NCBI GenBank assembly: GCA_021811435.1
Contig: JAJZOR010000001.1
Span: 62,001-126,000 of the forward strand
Source: Microcaldota archaeon
GTDB taxonomy: Archaea; Micrarchaeota; Micrarchaeia; Micrarchaeales; Micrarchaeaceae
Length of the DNA: 64,000 nt
Direction: 5' to 3'
The position numbers were made by a program, and so were the translations under genes. Below, piece by piece: positions 36,009 to 44,742 of this stretch. The notes beneath the pieces were generated by a model. The model was not told the origin of the DNA, searched no databases, and saw only the letters and a program-made list of their open reading frames with translations. Numbering within the stretch: position 1 is the stretch's first letter; every line of letters starts with the position of its first letter.

Positions 36009-36625
36009 TATTTAATGTAAGGGGCGGCCCTCTCCAATATCTCGCGCGGTATCCTTGGCAGCCCTGTGGCTATCACCCTGTAGCAGTCGGCCTCGTAGCC
36101 GAACAAGTTCATCGAGGCGAATGGGGCCACGAGGGCGTAAACGCTGAGCTCGTCCGCGTTTATGCCGAAAGACTCGACGGCAAGCGCGGCTATCGGGTCC
36201 ACGTGGCTGACTCCTATGACAACGCCGCGCTCATTCGCGACGTCGTTAGCGAACGATGTGACGCGCTTCTTTATGGAATCCCATGTCTCGACGCTCTTTG
36301 CCTCCTCCGCCGACATGTTGAAGCGCCATGCACCCAGCAGCGCGGGCTTTCCCTCTATTAGGCCCCAGCCGCGCTCCTTCAGGCGACTGTCCAGGATCAC
36401 CTCCGCGCCGAGCTCCTTTGCCAGTATGCCTGCGGTCTGCTTCGCCCTGAAAGTCGTGCTGGAGTATATCCTGGAAACCGCGAAGTGCTTTTTAAGCTCC
36501 TTCGCGGTGGTCTCCGCCTGCGAGACGCCCAGCTCGGTCAGAGGGTATTTGCTCTCGGAGTCGCTGAGGAAGCCGTCCTTGTTGGTCATGCTCTGGCCAT
36601 GCCTTATTAGTATCAGTAGAGTGAT
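36008..36625 (-). CDS. Histidine phosphatase (phosphoglycerate-mutase-like) with apparent ATC start
   Basis: 205 residues. The catalytic LIRHGQS at about residues 6-12 (nucleophile His) is followed by RAKQTAGILAKEL, LKERGWGLIEG and the second catalytic His in IGVSHVDP. Substrate is unknown; cofactor-dependent PGM, CobC and general phosphatases share this fold. The first ATG in frame (36589) would cut off RHG. GGTGTTC, two bases and ATC at 36625 supply the likely start, a geometry seen elsewhere in the window. It follows thrS on the same strand. Confidence 0.85.
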   Translation of the reverse strand: MTLLILIRHGQSMTNKDGFLSDSESKYPLTELGVSQAETTAKELKKHFAVSRIYSSTTFRAKQTAGILAKELGAEVILDSRLKERGWGLIEGKPALLGAWRFNMSAEEAKSVETWDSIKKRVTSFANDVANERGVVIGVSHVDPIAALAVESFGINADELSVYALVAPFASMNLFGYEADCYRVIATGLPRIPREILERAAPYIK

Positions 36626-36644
36626 GCGAACACCGGTTCTATCC

Positions 36645-38336
36645 CTATTCCAGGAGCGATGCGCTCCTGCTGGCTATCTGCCCCTTTATCATGGCGAGGA
36701 AGTCGTCCTGCTTCACGTCGTGCCTCTGCTTTCCGGCCCTGTCCCTTATTGTGAGCGTGCCGGCATCGACCTCCTTTTTGCCTATTACTATCATGTAGGG
36801 GGCCTTCTGCATCTGCGCGTCCCTTATCTTGTATTCGAGCGTGCGGTCGCTCACGTCCATCTCCACGCGCAGCCCGGCCTCCTTGAGCTTCCCGCACACG
36901 CTTTCCGCGTACTTGTTGGCCTGCTCCGATATCGATATTATTATGGCGTGCGTAGGGGATAGCCAGAGGGGGAACTTGCCCTGGTAGTGCTCTATCATCA
37001 CCCCTATGAACCTCTCCAGGCTGCCGAGCACGGCCCTGTGTATCATGACCGGCATATGCTCCTTGCCGTCCTCGCCTATGTACGACAGGCCGAACTTTAT
37101 CGGCATCTGGTAGTCCAGCTGTATCGTAGCGCACTGCCAGGACCTGCCTTGGGAATCGAAGATGTCGAAGTCTATCTTGGGCGCGTAGAACGACCCCTCC
37201 TTTTCCTTGATGTCGTACTTCATGCCATGCGAATCCAGGGCGCGCCTCAGTTGCATCGTGGCCTTATCCCATGTGCTGGCGTCCCCGGCGTGGTCGTCCG
37301 GCATTGTCGACAGCTTCGCTGCGAAGCTCAGCCCGAACGTTTCGTAGACCTCCTTTATCATGCGCAGCACTGAGTCCAGCTCCTGGTCTATCTGGTCCTC
37401 CCTGAGGAATATGTGGCCGTCGTCCTGCGTGAGCTCCTTGACCCTGAACAGGCCGGTGACCGCGCCGCTCAGCTCGCTCCTGTAGAGCCTGTCGAATATG
37501 GCCGTGCGGAACGGCAGCTCCCTGTAGCTCCACTTCCTGGACTTGTATATCAGTATGGTTGACGGGCAGTTCATCGGCTTGAGCCCTATGTCGCCGAACT
37601 GGGACTCGAACGTGAACATGTTGTCCTTGTAGTGCTCGTCGTGGCCGCTCATGTGCCACAACGCCACGTTGGCCAGGCCGGGCGTGCTGATCTCGTCGTA
37701 GCCGTACTCCCGCTCCTTCTCCCTTATGAACTCGACAAGCTGCTTGTAGATGGTGTAGCCGCGGGGATGCCAGTACACCATTGCGGGCGATACGGCTTGG
37801 AAGCTGAAAAGATTCAGCTTCTCCCCTATGGTCCTGTGATCGGTGTCCGGCAGGCCGGACCAGTCGCTCTTGGCCACTATCGACATGTCGATTTTTTGGT
37901 GCTGGACCTTCCTGGCAGCCGGAGAGCCGGCGACTCCGTACGACCTGGACATCTCCGCGAGGGGATGGCCCTTTATGGCTATGCTGAGCTTCTTGTTCCA
38001 TCCGAACGGGGCCTCCTTGGCCGAGACCTTCTTGGATGCGGCATCATACATGCGCGCTATGAGCCGCATGGCCTCTTTAGGCTCTGATAGATCATTGCTA
38101 AGGTGGGCGAATGGGTATATCACGAGCCTGGCCCTCTTGTTCTTTTCCATGAACCCCAGCGCATCGTTTATCGCCTGGTCCGCTGTTGCATCGCCGTCCC
38201 CGCTCTCCACGCTCACGAGCAGGGCCACCGCGTCGTCGACCGAGACCCTCTTCTCATCGCTCCGCTCGTAAACCTTTGCTTCGGGCTTCACGAGTTCGTA
38301 GGTTATGTTGTCAACATCAAGCTGCAGGACCTTCAT
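36645..38336 (-). CDS. thrS: Threonyl-tRNA synthetase, archaeal type
   Basis: 563 residues. The N-terminal DTD-like editing domain (about 1-140; MKVLQLDVDNITYE, YPFAHLSNDLS) removes Ser from tRNA-Thr. The class II core has motif 2 FRTAIFDRLYRSELSGA..GLFRVKELTQDD (key residues FR-E and RVKELTQDD), zinc residues within MNCPST and IHRAVLGSLERF (motif 3). The C-terminal anticodon-binding domain starts near 465. It is the standard archaeal form. Confidence 0.96.
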   Translation of the reverse strand: MKVLQLDVDNITYELVKPEAKVYERSDEKRVSVDDAVALLVSVESGDGDATADQAINDALGFMEKNKRARLVIYPFAHLSNDLSEPKEAMRLIARMYDAASKKVSAKEAPFGWNKKLSIAIKGHPLAEMSRSYGVAGSPAARKVQHQKIDMSIVAKSDWSGLPDTDHRTIGEKLNLFSFQAVSPAMVYWHPRGYTIYKQLVEFIREKEREYGYDEISTPGLANVALWHMSGHDEHYKDNMFTFESQFGDIGLKPMNCPSTILIYKSRKWSYRELPFRTAIFDRLYRSELSGAVTGLFRVKELTQDDGHIFLREDQIDQELDSVLRMIKEVYETFGLSFAAKLSTMPDDHAGDASTWDKATMQLRRALDSHGMKYDIKEKEGSFYAPKIDFDIFDSQGRSWQCATIQLDYQMPIKFGLSYIGEDGKEHMPVMIHRAVLGSLERFIGVMIEHYQGKFPLWLSPTHAIIISISEQANKYAESVCGKLKEAGLRVEMDVSDRTLEYKIRDAQMQKAPYMIVIGKKEVDAGTLTIRDRAGKQRHDVKQDDFLAMIKGQIASRSASLLE

Positions 38337-38421
38337 TAAATCAACTCCGTCAATACATGGGCATAATCAAGGATTTATACGTTGTGTATAATGCGCAATG
38401 CCTGATTCGTGCATCACGAAT

Positions 38422-38733
38422 TTAAGGCGTTATAGGTGGTGTCGCACCGTAGTTGAGAGTCGCGACCTGCCCTGCACCGCCGGTGCCACCTACGCCGCCT
38501 AAGCCGTTGTTACCGCCTATGCCGCCATTTTTGGCGTATGTGACTGCGGTGTAGCCGCCGATGCCATATGCCAACATTATGGTGCCGCCGCCCGCGAATG
38601 TTCCACCGGTCTCCTTGACGCTTATCGCGCCGACCTTCGTGAAGTTTGTCGGACTGTTGCAATTTATCACTGTGCAGTATCCTATCCACACGTATCCGCT
38701 GAATTGGCTACCTATGAGTACGTTAGCGGGCAT
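38422..38733 (-). pseudogene. Remnant of a Gly-rich surface protein (C-terminal fragment)
   Basis: 103 codons open from an ATG that is immediately preceded by TGA. No signal peptide, and the fold appears cut: IGYCTVINCNSPTNFTKV is followed by a very Gly-rich tail (GGIGGNNGLGGVGGTGGAG). This looks like the end of a larger exported protein whose 5' part has been lost. It could still be a short expressed protein, but no ribosome site at normal spacing was found. Confidence 0.45.
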
Positions 38734-38812
38734 TCACCGTCTGTCCGTGGAATTAATGGCACACGTTGCTCATGGAAGTGTCAGGCTGGCGATTTTGCTT
38801 GGCAAAAAGCAA

Positions 38813-39060
38813 ACATTTATTAAGCACCTCATGAAAATCGTATCTGAATATTTCAGAAGGTGTGTTGTTGGGAAGCATCCCACGAAAGTGGAAGAAAAAG
38901 GGAAGAATGCGCTGGAAGTGGAAGAAAAAGCGCCGCAAAAGGCTGAAAAGGGCGCAGAAGAGGAGAGTCGGAGAACTCTGATTCCCCATCCGCTGTTTTG
39001 CTGAGAATGGATCGCTTGACTAGGGCGACCGATGTGAAACGGAGTGAGCACGCATAGTGG
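38813..39060 (+). other. Gap with TATA box and dense hairpins: ncRNA or small ORF
   Basis: The roughly 360-base gap between the surface remnant and secY contains ACATTTATTA (38813-38822). At the predicted start, TCTGAA-tat-TTCAGA forms a hairpin (38843-38857), then TGGGA/TCCCA, CCAC-GAAA-GTGG and AGAGT/ACTCT stems. The same stretch contains a 57-codon frame (38831-39004) with a 13-bp direct repeat, GTGGAAGAAAAAG, spaced 30 bases (38888 and 38918), coding KVEEK/EVEEK. Codon use (AAA, GAA) differs from neighbours. I cannot decide between RNA and protein. Confidence 0.35.
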
Positions 39061-39091
39061 CATTGCGCCATGCATCAAAACATGACGCGGA

Positions 39092-40564
39092 TCACTTCGC
39101 TATCTTGTTAAGGATAGGATATGCATCGTAAATGCGCTCCTGCTCCAGCTGCTGGTACACCATGTAGATTATGCCGACTGTCAGCAGTATTCCCATGCCT
39201 GAGCCAACGGCTCCGGTGAGGGTGGCAAGCGCTGCAAGGAGCCCGACGAATACGCTGCCCAGGACCGTTATGGTCGGTATGTACTTGTTAAGCACGCTCT
39301 CCACGATCCTGGGGTCGCGCCTGAACCCTGGTATCTGCCACCCCATCTCTGCGAGCTGCTGCGCCATGTTCTTAGGGCTCTGGCCCGTCATCTCTATCCA
39401 GAACTTGCCAAATACCACGCATAGCACGACCAGCACCAAAACGTATACGATGACGTGCACCCATTCTGGTACGAAAACGAACCCACCCCATGGTAGGACC
39501 AACTTTGCCGTATCGGTAGTAATCAAATAGTTGAAGTATGCAGCGTAACCTCCGACGCCGCCGTATTGGGACGAGTACGGAAGCGGGAACGATGGCGAGA
39601 TCAGGTATGCGAGGCCGCCAGTCAGCTGAAGGCTTGTGCCGCCTGTGCTGCTGCTCACTGGGCTGTATAGCGCTATGAATTTTGCTATGTTCCCGAGGCT
39701 GCCGCCTATCCCGTTGAGGAACCTGAACCATACGGTGAGGCTGAGCTCCAGCGACGATGCCAGGATGACCGGCAGGACGCTGACGTAAAGGAACGGTATG
39801 GGCAGCCTGCCGCCTATCCCCCTGAGCTGCTCGAACGCAAGCGGCAGCTCCACCTTGGTCTCGTACGCGTATATGCTCACCAGGAAAACGACTATCGCGA
39901 AGAATAGCGGGCCGAAGGCAAGCAGTGCGTTAGAGAATGACGCAGTGGTGCCGGCCTGTATCGCATACGCCGCTTCCGGCAGTATTATGCCTGCGGTGCC
40001 TGCCACTATGGCGTAAGAGACGCCGCTTGCTATGAATAGGTTTATGCCGGAGGTTATGCCGTACTTGGTCATCATCTCGTCCAGGCTTATGATTATGAGT
40101 GCGCCGATTATCAACTGCAATATGACGACGATCTCGTACGACGGGGCCGTGACCGACACGTATTGCGTGGTTACGTATATGGTGGCCTCTATTATGGCAA
40201 TGACAACTGCGGCGAGCTTCTGCAGCGTCTGGAAGCGCGCCTTCTGGGCCGCATCCGTCATGTCTATCTTTATTATGTCCGAGCCCGAAAGCAGCTGCAG
40301 CACTATGCTGGAAAGCACTATTGGGCTTATGCCGACGGTTATCAGGCTGCCTATCCTGGCCGCGAATATTATGCTTATCAGCTGCTCAAGCGGCTGGCTT
40401 ATCTGGGCCGGGCTAACGCCTATCGCATAGGTGTTGTACAGGAGGAAGTATACCGCCAGGATGCTGACGGTCCACATCATCTTCTCCCTGAGCGAGAGCG
40501 GCTTCGCTGGGGATTTTATCGAGGGTAGGAACTTGGACACGCTGTCCATTATCTCTAGTACCAT
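39092..40564 (-). CDS. secY: Preprotein translocase SecY
   Basis: 490 residues with ten membrane segments. The N-terminal plug region and LSGSDIIKIDMTDAAQKARFQ-type loop (key part DMTDAAQKARFQ) match archaeal SecY. FWIEMTGQSPKNMAQQLAEMG and the C-terminal loop are conserved. It forms the protein-conducting channel and receives ribosomes from SRP. It stands alone here, away from the ribosomal-protein operon and from adk. Confidence 0.95.
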   Translation of the reverse strand: MVLEIMDSVSKFLPSIKSPAKPLSLREKMMWTVSILAVYFLLYNTYAIGVSPAQISQPLEQLISIIFAARIGSLITVGISPIVLSSIVLQLLSGSDIIKIDMTDAAQKARFQTLQKLAAVVIAIIEATIYVTTQYVSVTAPSYEIVVILQLIIGALIIISLDEMMTKYGITSGINLFIASGVSYAIVAGTAGIILPEAAYAIQAGTTASFSNALLAFGPLFFAIVVFLVSIYAYETKVELPLAFEQLRGIGGRLPIPFLYVSVLPVILASSLELSLTVWFRFLNGIGGSLGNIAKFIALYSPVSSSTGGTSLQLTGGLAYLISPSFPLPYSSQYGGVGGYAAYFNYLITTDTAKLVLPWGGFVFVPEWVHVIVYVLVLVVLCVVFGKFWIEMTGQSPKNMAQQLAEMGWQIPGFRRDPRIVESVLNKYIPTITVLGSVFVGLLAALATLTGAVGSGMGILLTVGIIYMVYQQLEQERIYDAYPILNKIAK

Positions 40565-40650
40565 CTAAACCGCACCTAAACCGACAGAGATAAGTTTTGA
40601 AGCTAAGATTTAATACCTTTTGTGGGCAACTCGATAACATTGGATGTCAT

Positions 40651-41166
40651 CTAGATTTTGCGCTTTGCGCGTGCCGTGGCATGCGGGCGCGCCCTGCATG
40701 CAGGCGTGGAGAACTTCCGCAGATAATAAGATATCACAACAACGTTTAGCAGTATCATCGTGGCGAATATCTGTATGGAGTAGTCCACAAAGAACACATA
40801 TAGTAGTATCGCCGTGCTGGTGGCGCCGAAAAGCGATGATATGGAGAAGAGCACAGGCGCTGCGCAGCCGCACCCCTCGACTACGCCACCCACCAGCGTC
40901 GTAGTGACGCTGACCCCGGATGCGGTCAATCTTGCATAGTTATGCCTCGTGTTGCTAACAGAGTATATGGAGAGCGTCAAAGCGATTGACGCGGTCAGGA
41001 GCAGCGCGTAAACCGCGTATTGAGGTATGTAAAGGAGCGGCATCAGGCCCTCCTGCAGGTAAACCAGCAAGCTGAAAACTGCGTAGTATATGGCAAGTAT
41101 CGAGGCATTTAACAAGAGGTATTTGGGACTGTATATCTGCCGCACTGTCTGGCATATCCTGTTCAT
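40651..41166 (-). CDS. Membrane protein with a GCGCAAP motif, unknown
   Basis: About 171 residues from ATG 41166, which follows TTGATTA; a TTG 66 bases upstream lies too close to the TATA element (TATAAATATT) to be used. Four to five helices. VVEGCGCAAPVLFSISSLFG in the third helix region has a conserved-looking CxC. I do not recognise the family. The tail is basic. Confidence 0.6.
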   Translation of the reverse strand: MNRICQTVRQIYSPKYLLLNASILAIYYAVFSLLVYLQEGLMPLLYIPQYAVYALLLTASIALTLSIYSVSNTRHNYARLTASGVSVTTTLVGGVVEGCGCAAPVLFSISSLFGATSTAILLYVFFVDYSIQIFATMILLNVVVISYYLRKFSTPACRARPHATARAKRKI

Positions 41167-41279
41167 GCTAATCAAATGGCGCGTATCCGCTAGGCTTTTT
41201 ATATTCTGTCTTAGTGAATCATTTAAATCCAACTAAATATTTATACTTGCTATAAATTCAGTAATCACTGGGTGCGGCA

Positions 41280-42077
41280 GTGCAGGCAACGATGGTGAAG
41301 GAGTTAGGCATGCTTCAAAAGACCAAGGTGGAGCTAGCCGACGCACATTCCCATCTCGACCTCATGGACGGCATGCACCTTATAAACGAAGCGATAGAAT
41401 ACGGAGTGTCGACGATAATAACGGACGGGGTCGACACCAAATCCAACCTCAAAGCACTTGAGATAAGCGACTACGAGCGTATCTTCCCAGCGCTTGGCGT
41501 AGACCCGCATAACGCGATATCCATAAGCGAAGGGGAGCTGGAATTCAACTTCAGGCTCATAAAGGAGAATGCCGAGCGCATAGTGGCGATAGGCGAGATA
41601 GGCCTGGATTACATGATAGCGGAAGACGCAAGAAAGAGGGCCAAGCAGAAGAGGGTCTTCAACCAGTTCCTAGACCTGGCCGAGCAACTAGACCTTCCAG
41701 TGAGCGTGCACGCGAGGAAGGCCATAGACGATGTCCTGTCCGTCTTGGACGGGAGGAGAGGACTTAAGGTGCAGCTTCACTATTTTGACGGCGATGTGAA
41801 AGAGGCCAAAATCGCAACGGGAAGAGGTTATATGATATCCATACCTCCGGTCGAGTCCGGGAAGAGGAAGCGCGTGATAAAGGAAACCGACATAGGGATG
41901 CTGCTGACAGAGGCCGATTCTCCGGTGGTGGGGGCCAGCCCGAAGGACGTCGAGCGGGCGGTAAGGATGATAGGGGGCATAAAGGGCATAGACTATGAGA
42001 GGGCCGCGCAGGTGCTTACGGCCAATGCGAAGAAGTTCTTTAATATTAACAAGGAAAAAGGGTTTATGCGCTATTAG
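41280..42077 (+). CDS. TatD-family metal-dependent hydrolase
   Basis: 265 residues. ADAHSHLDL (HxH metal site), IGEIGLDYM (Glu ligand), LPVSVHAR (His), QLHYFDG (His) and LLTEADSP (Asp) are the TatD metal residues in order. The family includes 3'-5' exonucleases and deoxyribonucleases. The TAG stop shares its last G (42077) with the first base of tRNA-Arg. The start is uncertain within the first five residues. Confidence 0.88.
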   Translation: MQATMVKELGMLQKTKVELADAHSHLDLMDGMHLINEAIEYGVSTIITDGVDTKSNLKALEISDYERIFPALGVDPHNAISISEGELEFNFRLIKENAERIVAIGEIGLDYMIAEDARKRAKQKRVFNQFLDLAEQLDLPVSVHARKAIDDVLSVLDGRRGLKVQLHYFDGDVKEAKIATGRGYMISIPPVESGKRKRVIKETDIGMLLTEADSPVVGASPKDVERAVRMIGGIKGIDYERAAQVLTANAKKFFNINKEKGFMRY

Positions 42078-42178
42078 GGCCCGTAGCTCAGGTTGGATAG
42101 AGCGGCAGACTTCTAATCTGATGGTCGCGGGTTCAAAATGAACTTCTTTGGTGGAGCATGAAAATCCCGCCGGGCCCG
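42077..42178 (+). tRNA. tRNA-Arg (UCU) with 27-nt intron in the T loop
   Basis: Acceptor stem GGGCCCG/CGGGCCC, discriminator G; anticodon loop CTTCTAA gives UCU. The T stem GCGGG/CCCGC encloses 34 bases rather than 7. Removing 42138-42164 restores TTCAAAT, so the intron lies at 59/60. The junction forms a strict bulge-helix-bulge: exon TTCA pairs with intron TGAA, with three-base bulges on each side. CCA is not encoded. A non-canonical intron needs a broad-specificity splicing endonuclease, known from ARMAN archaea (epsilon-2 type). Confidence 0.93.
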
Positions 42179-42203
42179 ATTATTGCGCGCCGCATCCCGC
42201 AGG

Positions 42204-42674
42204 TCAAGCAGGCGTCTGCTGGCTTTGCGGCACCGCAGGCATCTCTGCCTTCTGCTCAAGATTCTTTGGTATCTGCTTGCCGCCGCGTTTTCTCTGCTTG
42301 TCGGTTCTGGCATTCGGGAATTCTATCGTGAGATCCTCCTCTGCCGTGCTGTCCATCCACGCCTTTATGTAAATCGCTATGTTCCTGAACGGCTTTGAGA
42401 ACCTGTCCGTCAGCGAATATGCGCTGTCCTCATGCTTGAGCAGTCCGACTTGGACCGCGAAATCGAGATACCTTTTGGCAGTGGCTATAGGGATGGATTG
42501 CGGGACGTCCTTGAGCCTCATCTTTCCGTCCTTCTTTACCTGCAGCAGCAGCGCGGCCAGCCGGTACGCCTCTGTCTCGTTGTCAAAGAACACCTTCGCG
42601 ATTTCCCTGGCATTTGCGTTCTTCAGCTTCTCCTTCAGTGGCGCGTCCTCGAATTCCCAGTATTTGATCGCCAT
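42204..42674 (-). CDS. Hypothetical protein, winged-helix-like
   Basis: 156 residues. KMRLKDVPQSIPIATAKRYLDFAVQVGLLKHED at about 51-83 resembles a winged helix (key part IATAKRYLDFAVQVGLL as recognition region). The N-terminal 50 residues are helical and charged; the C-terminus is Lys/Gln-rich and probably disordered. It may be a transcription regulator. I do not recognise a specific family. Confidence 0.55.
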   Translation of the reverse strand: MAIKYWEFEDAPLKEKLKNANAREIAKVFFDNETEAYRLAALLLQVKKDGKMRLKDVPQSIPIATAKRYLDFAVQVGLLKHEDSAYSLTDRFSKPFRNIAIYIKAWMDSTAEEDLTIEFPNARTDKQRKRGGKQIPKNLEQKAEMPAVPQSQQTPA

Positions 42675-42869
42675 GAATCCAATATCCCCGTCAAAGCATT
42701 TATTACTTTCTGATGGCAGGACCTGCTCGCAGACTATCTATGTTACTAGGTGAGACCCTCTTACGGATAAATCTAGCGGCTTCCTCGATTAGAATCAAAT
42801 ATGCGGTTTGCAGGATAATGATGCCACCATGTTGTGTTTCTTTACCGGAGCGCCGATGCGTTACGTATT

Positions 42870-44585
42870 TCAAATCACTCCGCTACGGTCTCCAGTATCC
42901 TGCCCTGCGCGGTTCCTGTCATATTCGATTATGTCTTTGACCAGTTCTGGGTATAGGTCGTACATCCCCGCAATTGAGGCTTTTGTCGCTTCGTACCAGT
43001 CGGGTAGCGAGCGCTTAACCTTTGATATGGAGTATTCTATGTCCTGCATGTTGACGTTCCTTTTAGTGGACGTTTTTATCGCTTCCTTCCATGGTATCTT
43101 GGAAGCCGCCTCGCAAATCGCTGCTATCTCGGCAGACGAGTAATACCGTGTTATAGCGCCGAGTTTTCCGAAGTCTATGCCCGGATCGAGAGGCTTGCCC
43201 TTCAGGTAGTACCTGAACAGGGCTATGCGCGCCTCTTCGTCGGGCGGCGGGATGTATATCAACTGGTCGAATCTGCCGCTGCGCTTTAAGGCAGGGTCTA
43301 GAAGCCAGGGCGCATTGGTAGCGCCTATGACCAGAACGTTCTCGTTATAGGATGACAGCCCATTCAGCTCGGTCAGGAAGACGTTTACCTCCTGCCTGTA
43401 AACATTGGATGACGCGTCCGATCTGGTGCCGCCAAGCGCATCAATTTCGTCTATGAAAAGTATCGATGGAGCGCTATGCCGTGCCAGTTCGAAAAGGTTG
43501 TGTATGTTCCTCTCGCTGGTGCCGACCCAGACGCCGCGCACTTCGGAGATGTTGCCCACGATTAAGTTTGCTTTCGATTCGCCCGCGATGGCCTTCGCAA
43601 TGTAAGTCTTGCCGCAGCCAGGTGGACCGTAAAGGAGAACTCCGCCGCCCGCCCTTACGCCGTACTCTTCCGTGATGCTTGGGTTCGTAAACGGGTATAC
43701 TATAAGCTCCTTGAGCGTGTCTTTCAGCTCGTCCATCCCGGCAACGTCGGCAAATGTGGTCTTGGGCACCGCGGCTAACTGGAATTTTGTCAGACCCTCC
43801 TTCACATCCTGATCCGTAATCCCTACGCCGGTAAGCTCTTTGAGCAGCTGCTTTGCGGCCGCATTGTCCGGATCTACCGCCAGAGCCTTTTGGATCTCTT
43901 CGGAAGCCTCCCTTTTCCTGTTCAGCGACTGGAGCGCGGCGGCCTTCGCCACCAGCGCATCCGGATATTTGGGGTTTACGGCCAGCGCTTTTTCTGAATT
44001 GGAAAGCGCCTCGTTATACATCTTCATTGAGTTAAGCAGCTCGGCCAGGTCAGCAAACACGGCGGGGCTCTGGCTTTCTTTTGGCATTAGTTCTATGGCC
44101 TTTGCATACAGCCCCAAAGCCTTGTCGTAGTCTTTCTCCGCGCCGGAGCCGTAGTGATAGCATCCGGCTAGTGCATTGTAGGCCTCGTAGTTCTCCGGGT
44201 CTATCTTTAGTATCTTGTTCAGGTACTCTATTGCCTTGTTGAAAGCCCGTAGCCTGATGTAGCATATGGACATCTGGCGCATTACACCTATGTTATCCTG
44301 GAGGATTATGTTCGCTTTTATTAGATAATCGAGCGCGCCGTTAATGTTCTTTTCGTTGTAAAGCGCATCTATACCTTTCATGTAGTCAAGGAGACCTTCT
44401 AGCAGGTGGAGGACCCGTTTGTCGCCCGGGGAGAGCGCGGCGGCCTCCCTCATGTCGTAGAATGCCTTTTCTAATGCGCCCTTTTTAATAAAGAAGCTAG
44501 CTCTTCTAAAAAGCGCTTTGAAGTGATGGGGATTCTTCTCCAGCGTTTTATTGTAATTTTCCAATTCTTTCTGATCATTCGACAT
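42870..44585 (-). CDS. TPR-repeat AAA ATPase fusion
   Basis: 571 residues. About 245 residues of TPR-like helices (for example YEAYNALAGCYHYGSGAEKDY, PDALVAKAAALQSLNRKREA) precede one AAA module: FADVAGMDELK, LLYGPPGCGKTYIAKA (Walker A, about 318), ILFIDEIDALGG (Walker B), IGATNAPWLLDPALKRSGRFD (sensor 1 and Arg finger). The AAA part is closest in style to CDC48/Vps4/FtsH-type enzymes. No protease motif is present. TPRs may recruit substrates. The combination is uncommon. Confidence 0.85.
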   Translation of the reverse strand: MSNDQKELENYNKTLEKNPHHFKALFRRASFFIKKGALEKAFYDMREAAALSPGDKRVLHLLEGLLDYMKGIDALYNEKNINGALDYLIKANIILQDNIGVMRQMSICYIRLRAFNKAIEYLNKILKIDPENYEAYNALAGCYHYGSGAEKDYDKALGLYAKAIELMPKESQSPAVFADLAELLNSMKMYNEALSNSEKALAVNPKYPDALVAKAAALQSLNRKREASEEIQKALAVDPDNAAAKQLLKELTGVGITDQDVKEGLTKFQLAAVPKTTFADVAGMDELKDTLKELIVYPFTNPSITEEYGVRAGGGVLLYGPPGCGKTYIAKAIAGESKANLIVGNISEVRGVWVGTSERNIHNLFELARHSAPSILFIDEIDALGGTRSDASSNVYRQEVNVFLTELNGLSSYNENVLVIGATNAPWLLDPALKRSGRFDQLIYIPPPDEEARIALFRYYLKGKPLDPGIDFGKLGAITRYYSSAEIAAICEAASKIPWKEAIKTSTKRNVNMQDIEYSISKVKRSLPDWYEATKASIAGMYDLYPELVKDIIEYDRNRAGQDTGDRSGVI

Positions 44586-44742
44586 GTAAAGCTGCCTTTT
44601 ACGTTTTCCGTAAAACCCTGAATTTTAGCGTTAGGGCGTTGGACTTTTAGGGCGCGACATTCCTTTTTGTGCGCTTACGTTTATATGTGTTATTGCAATT
44701 GGCATGCCGCACCAGACCGCTTCGAATCTATCCCTGGTGTGT

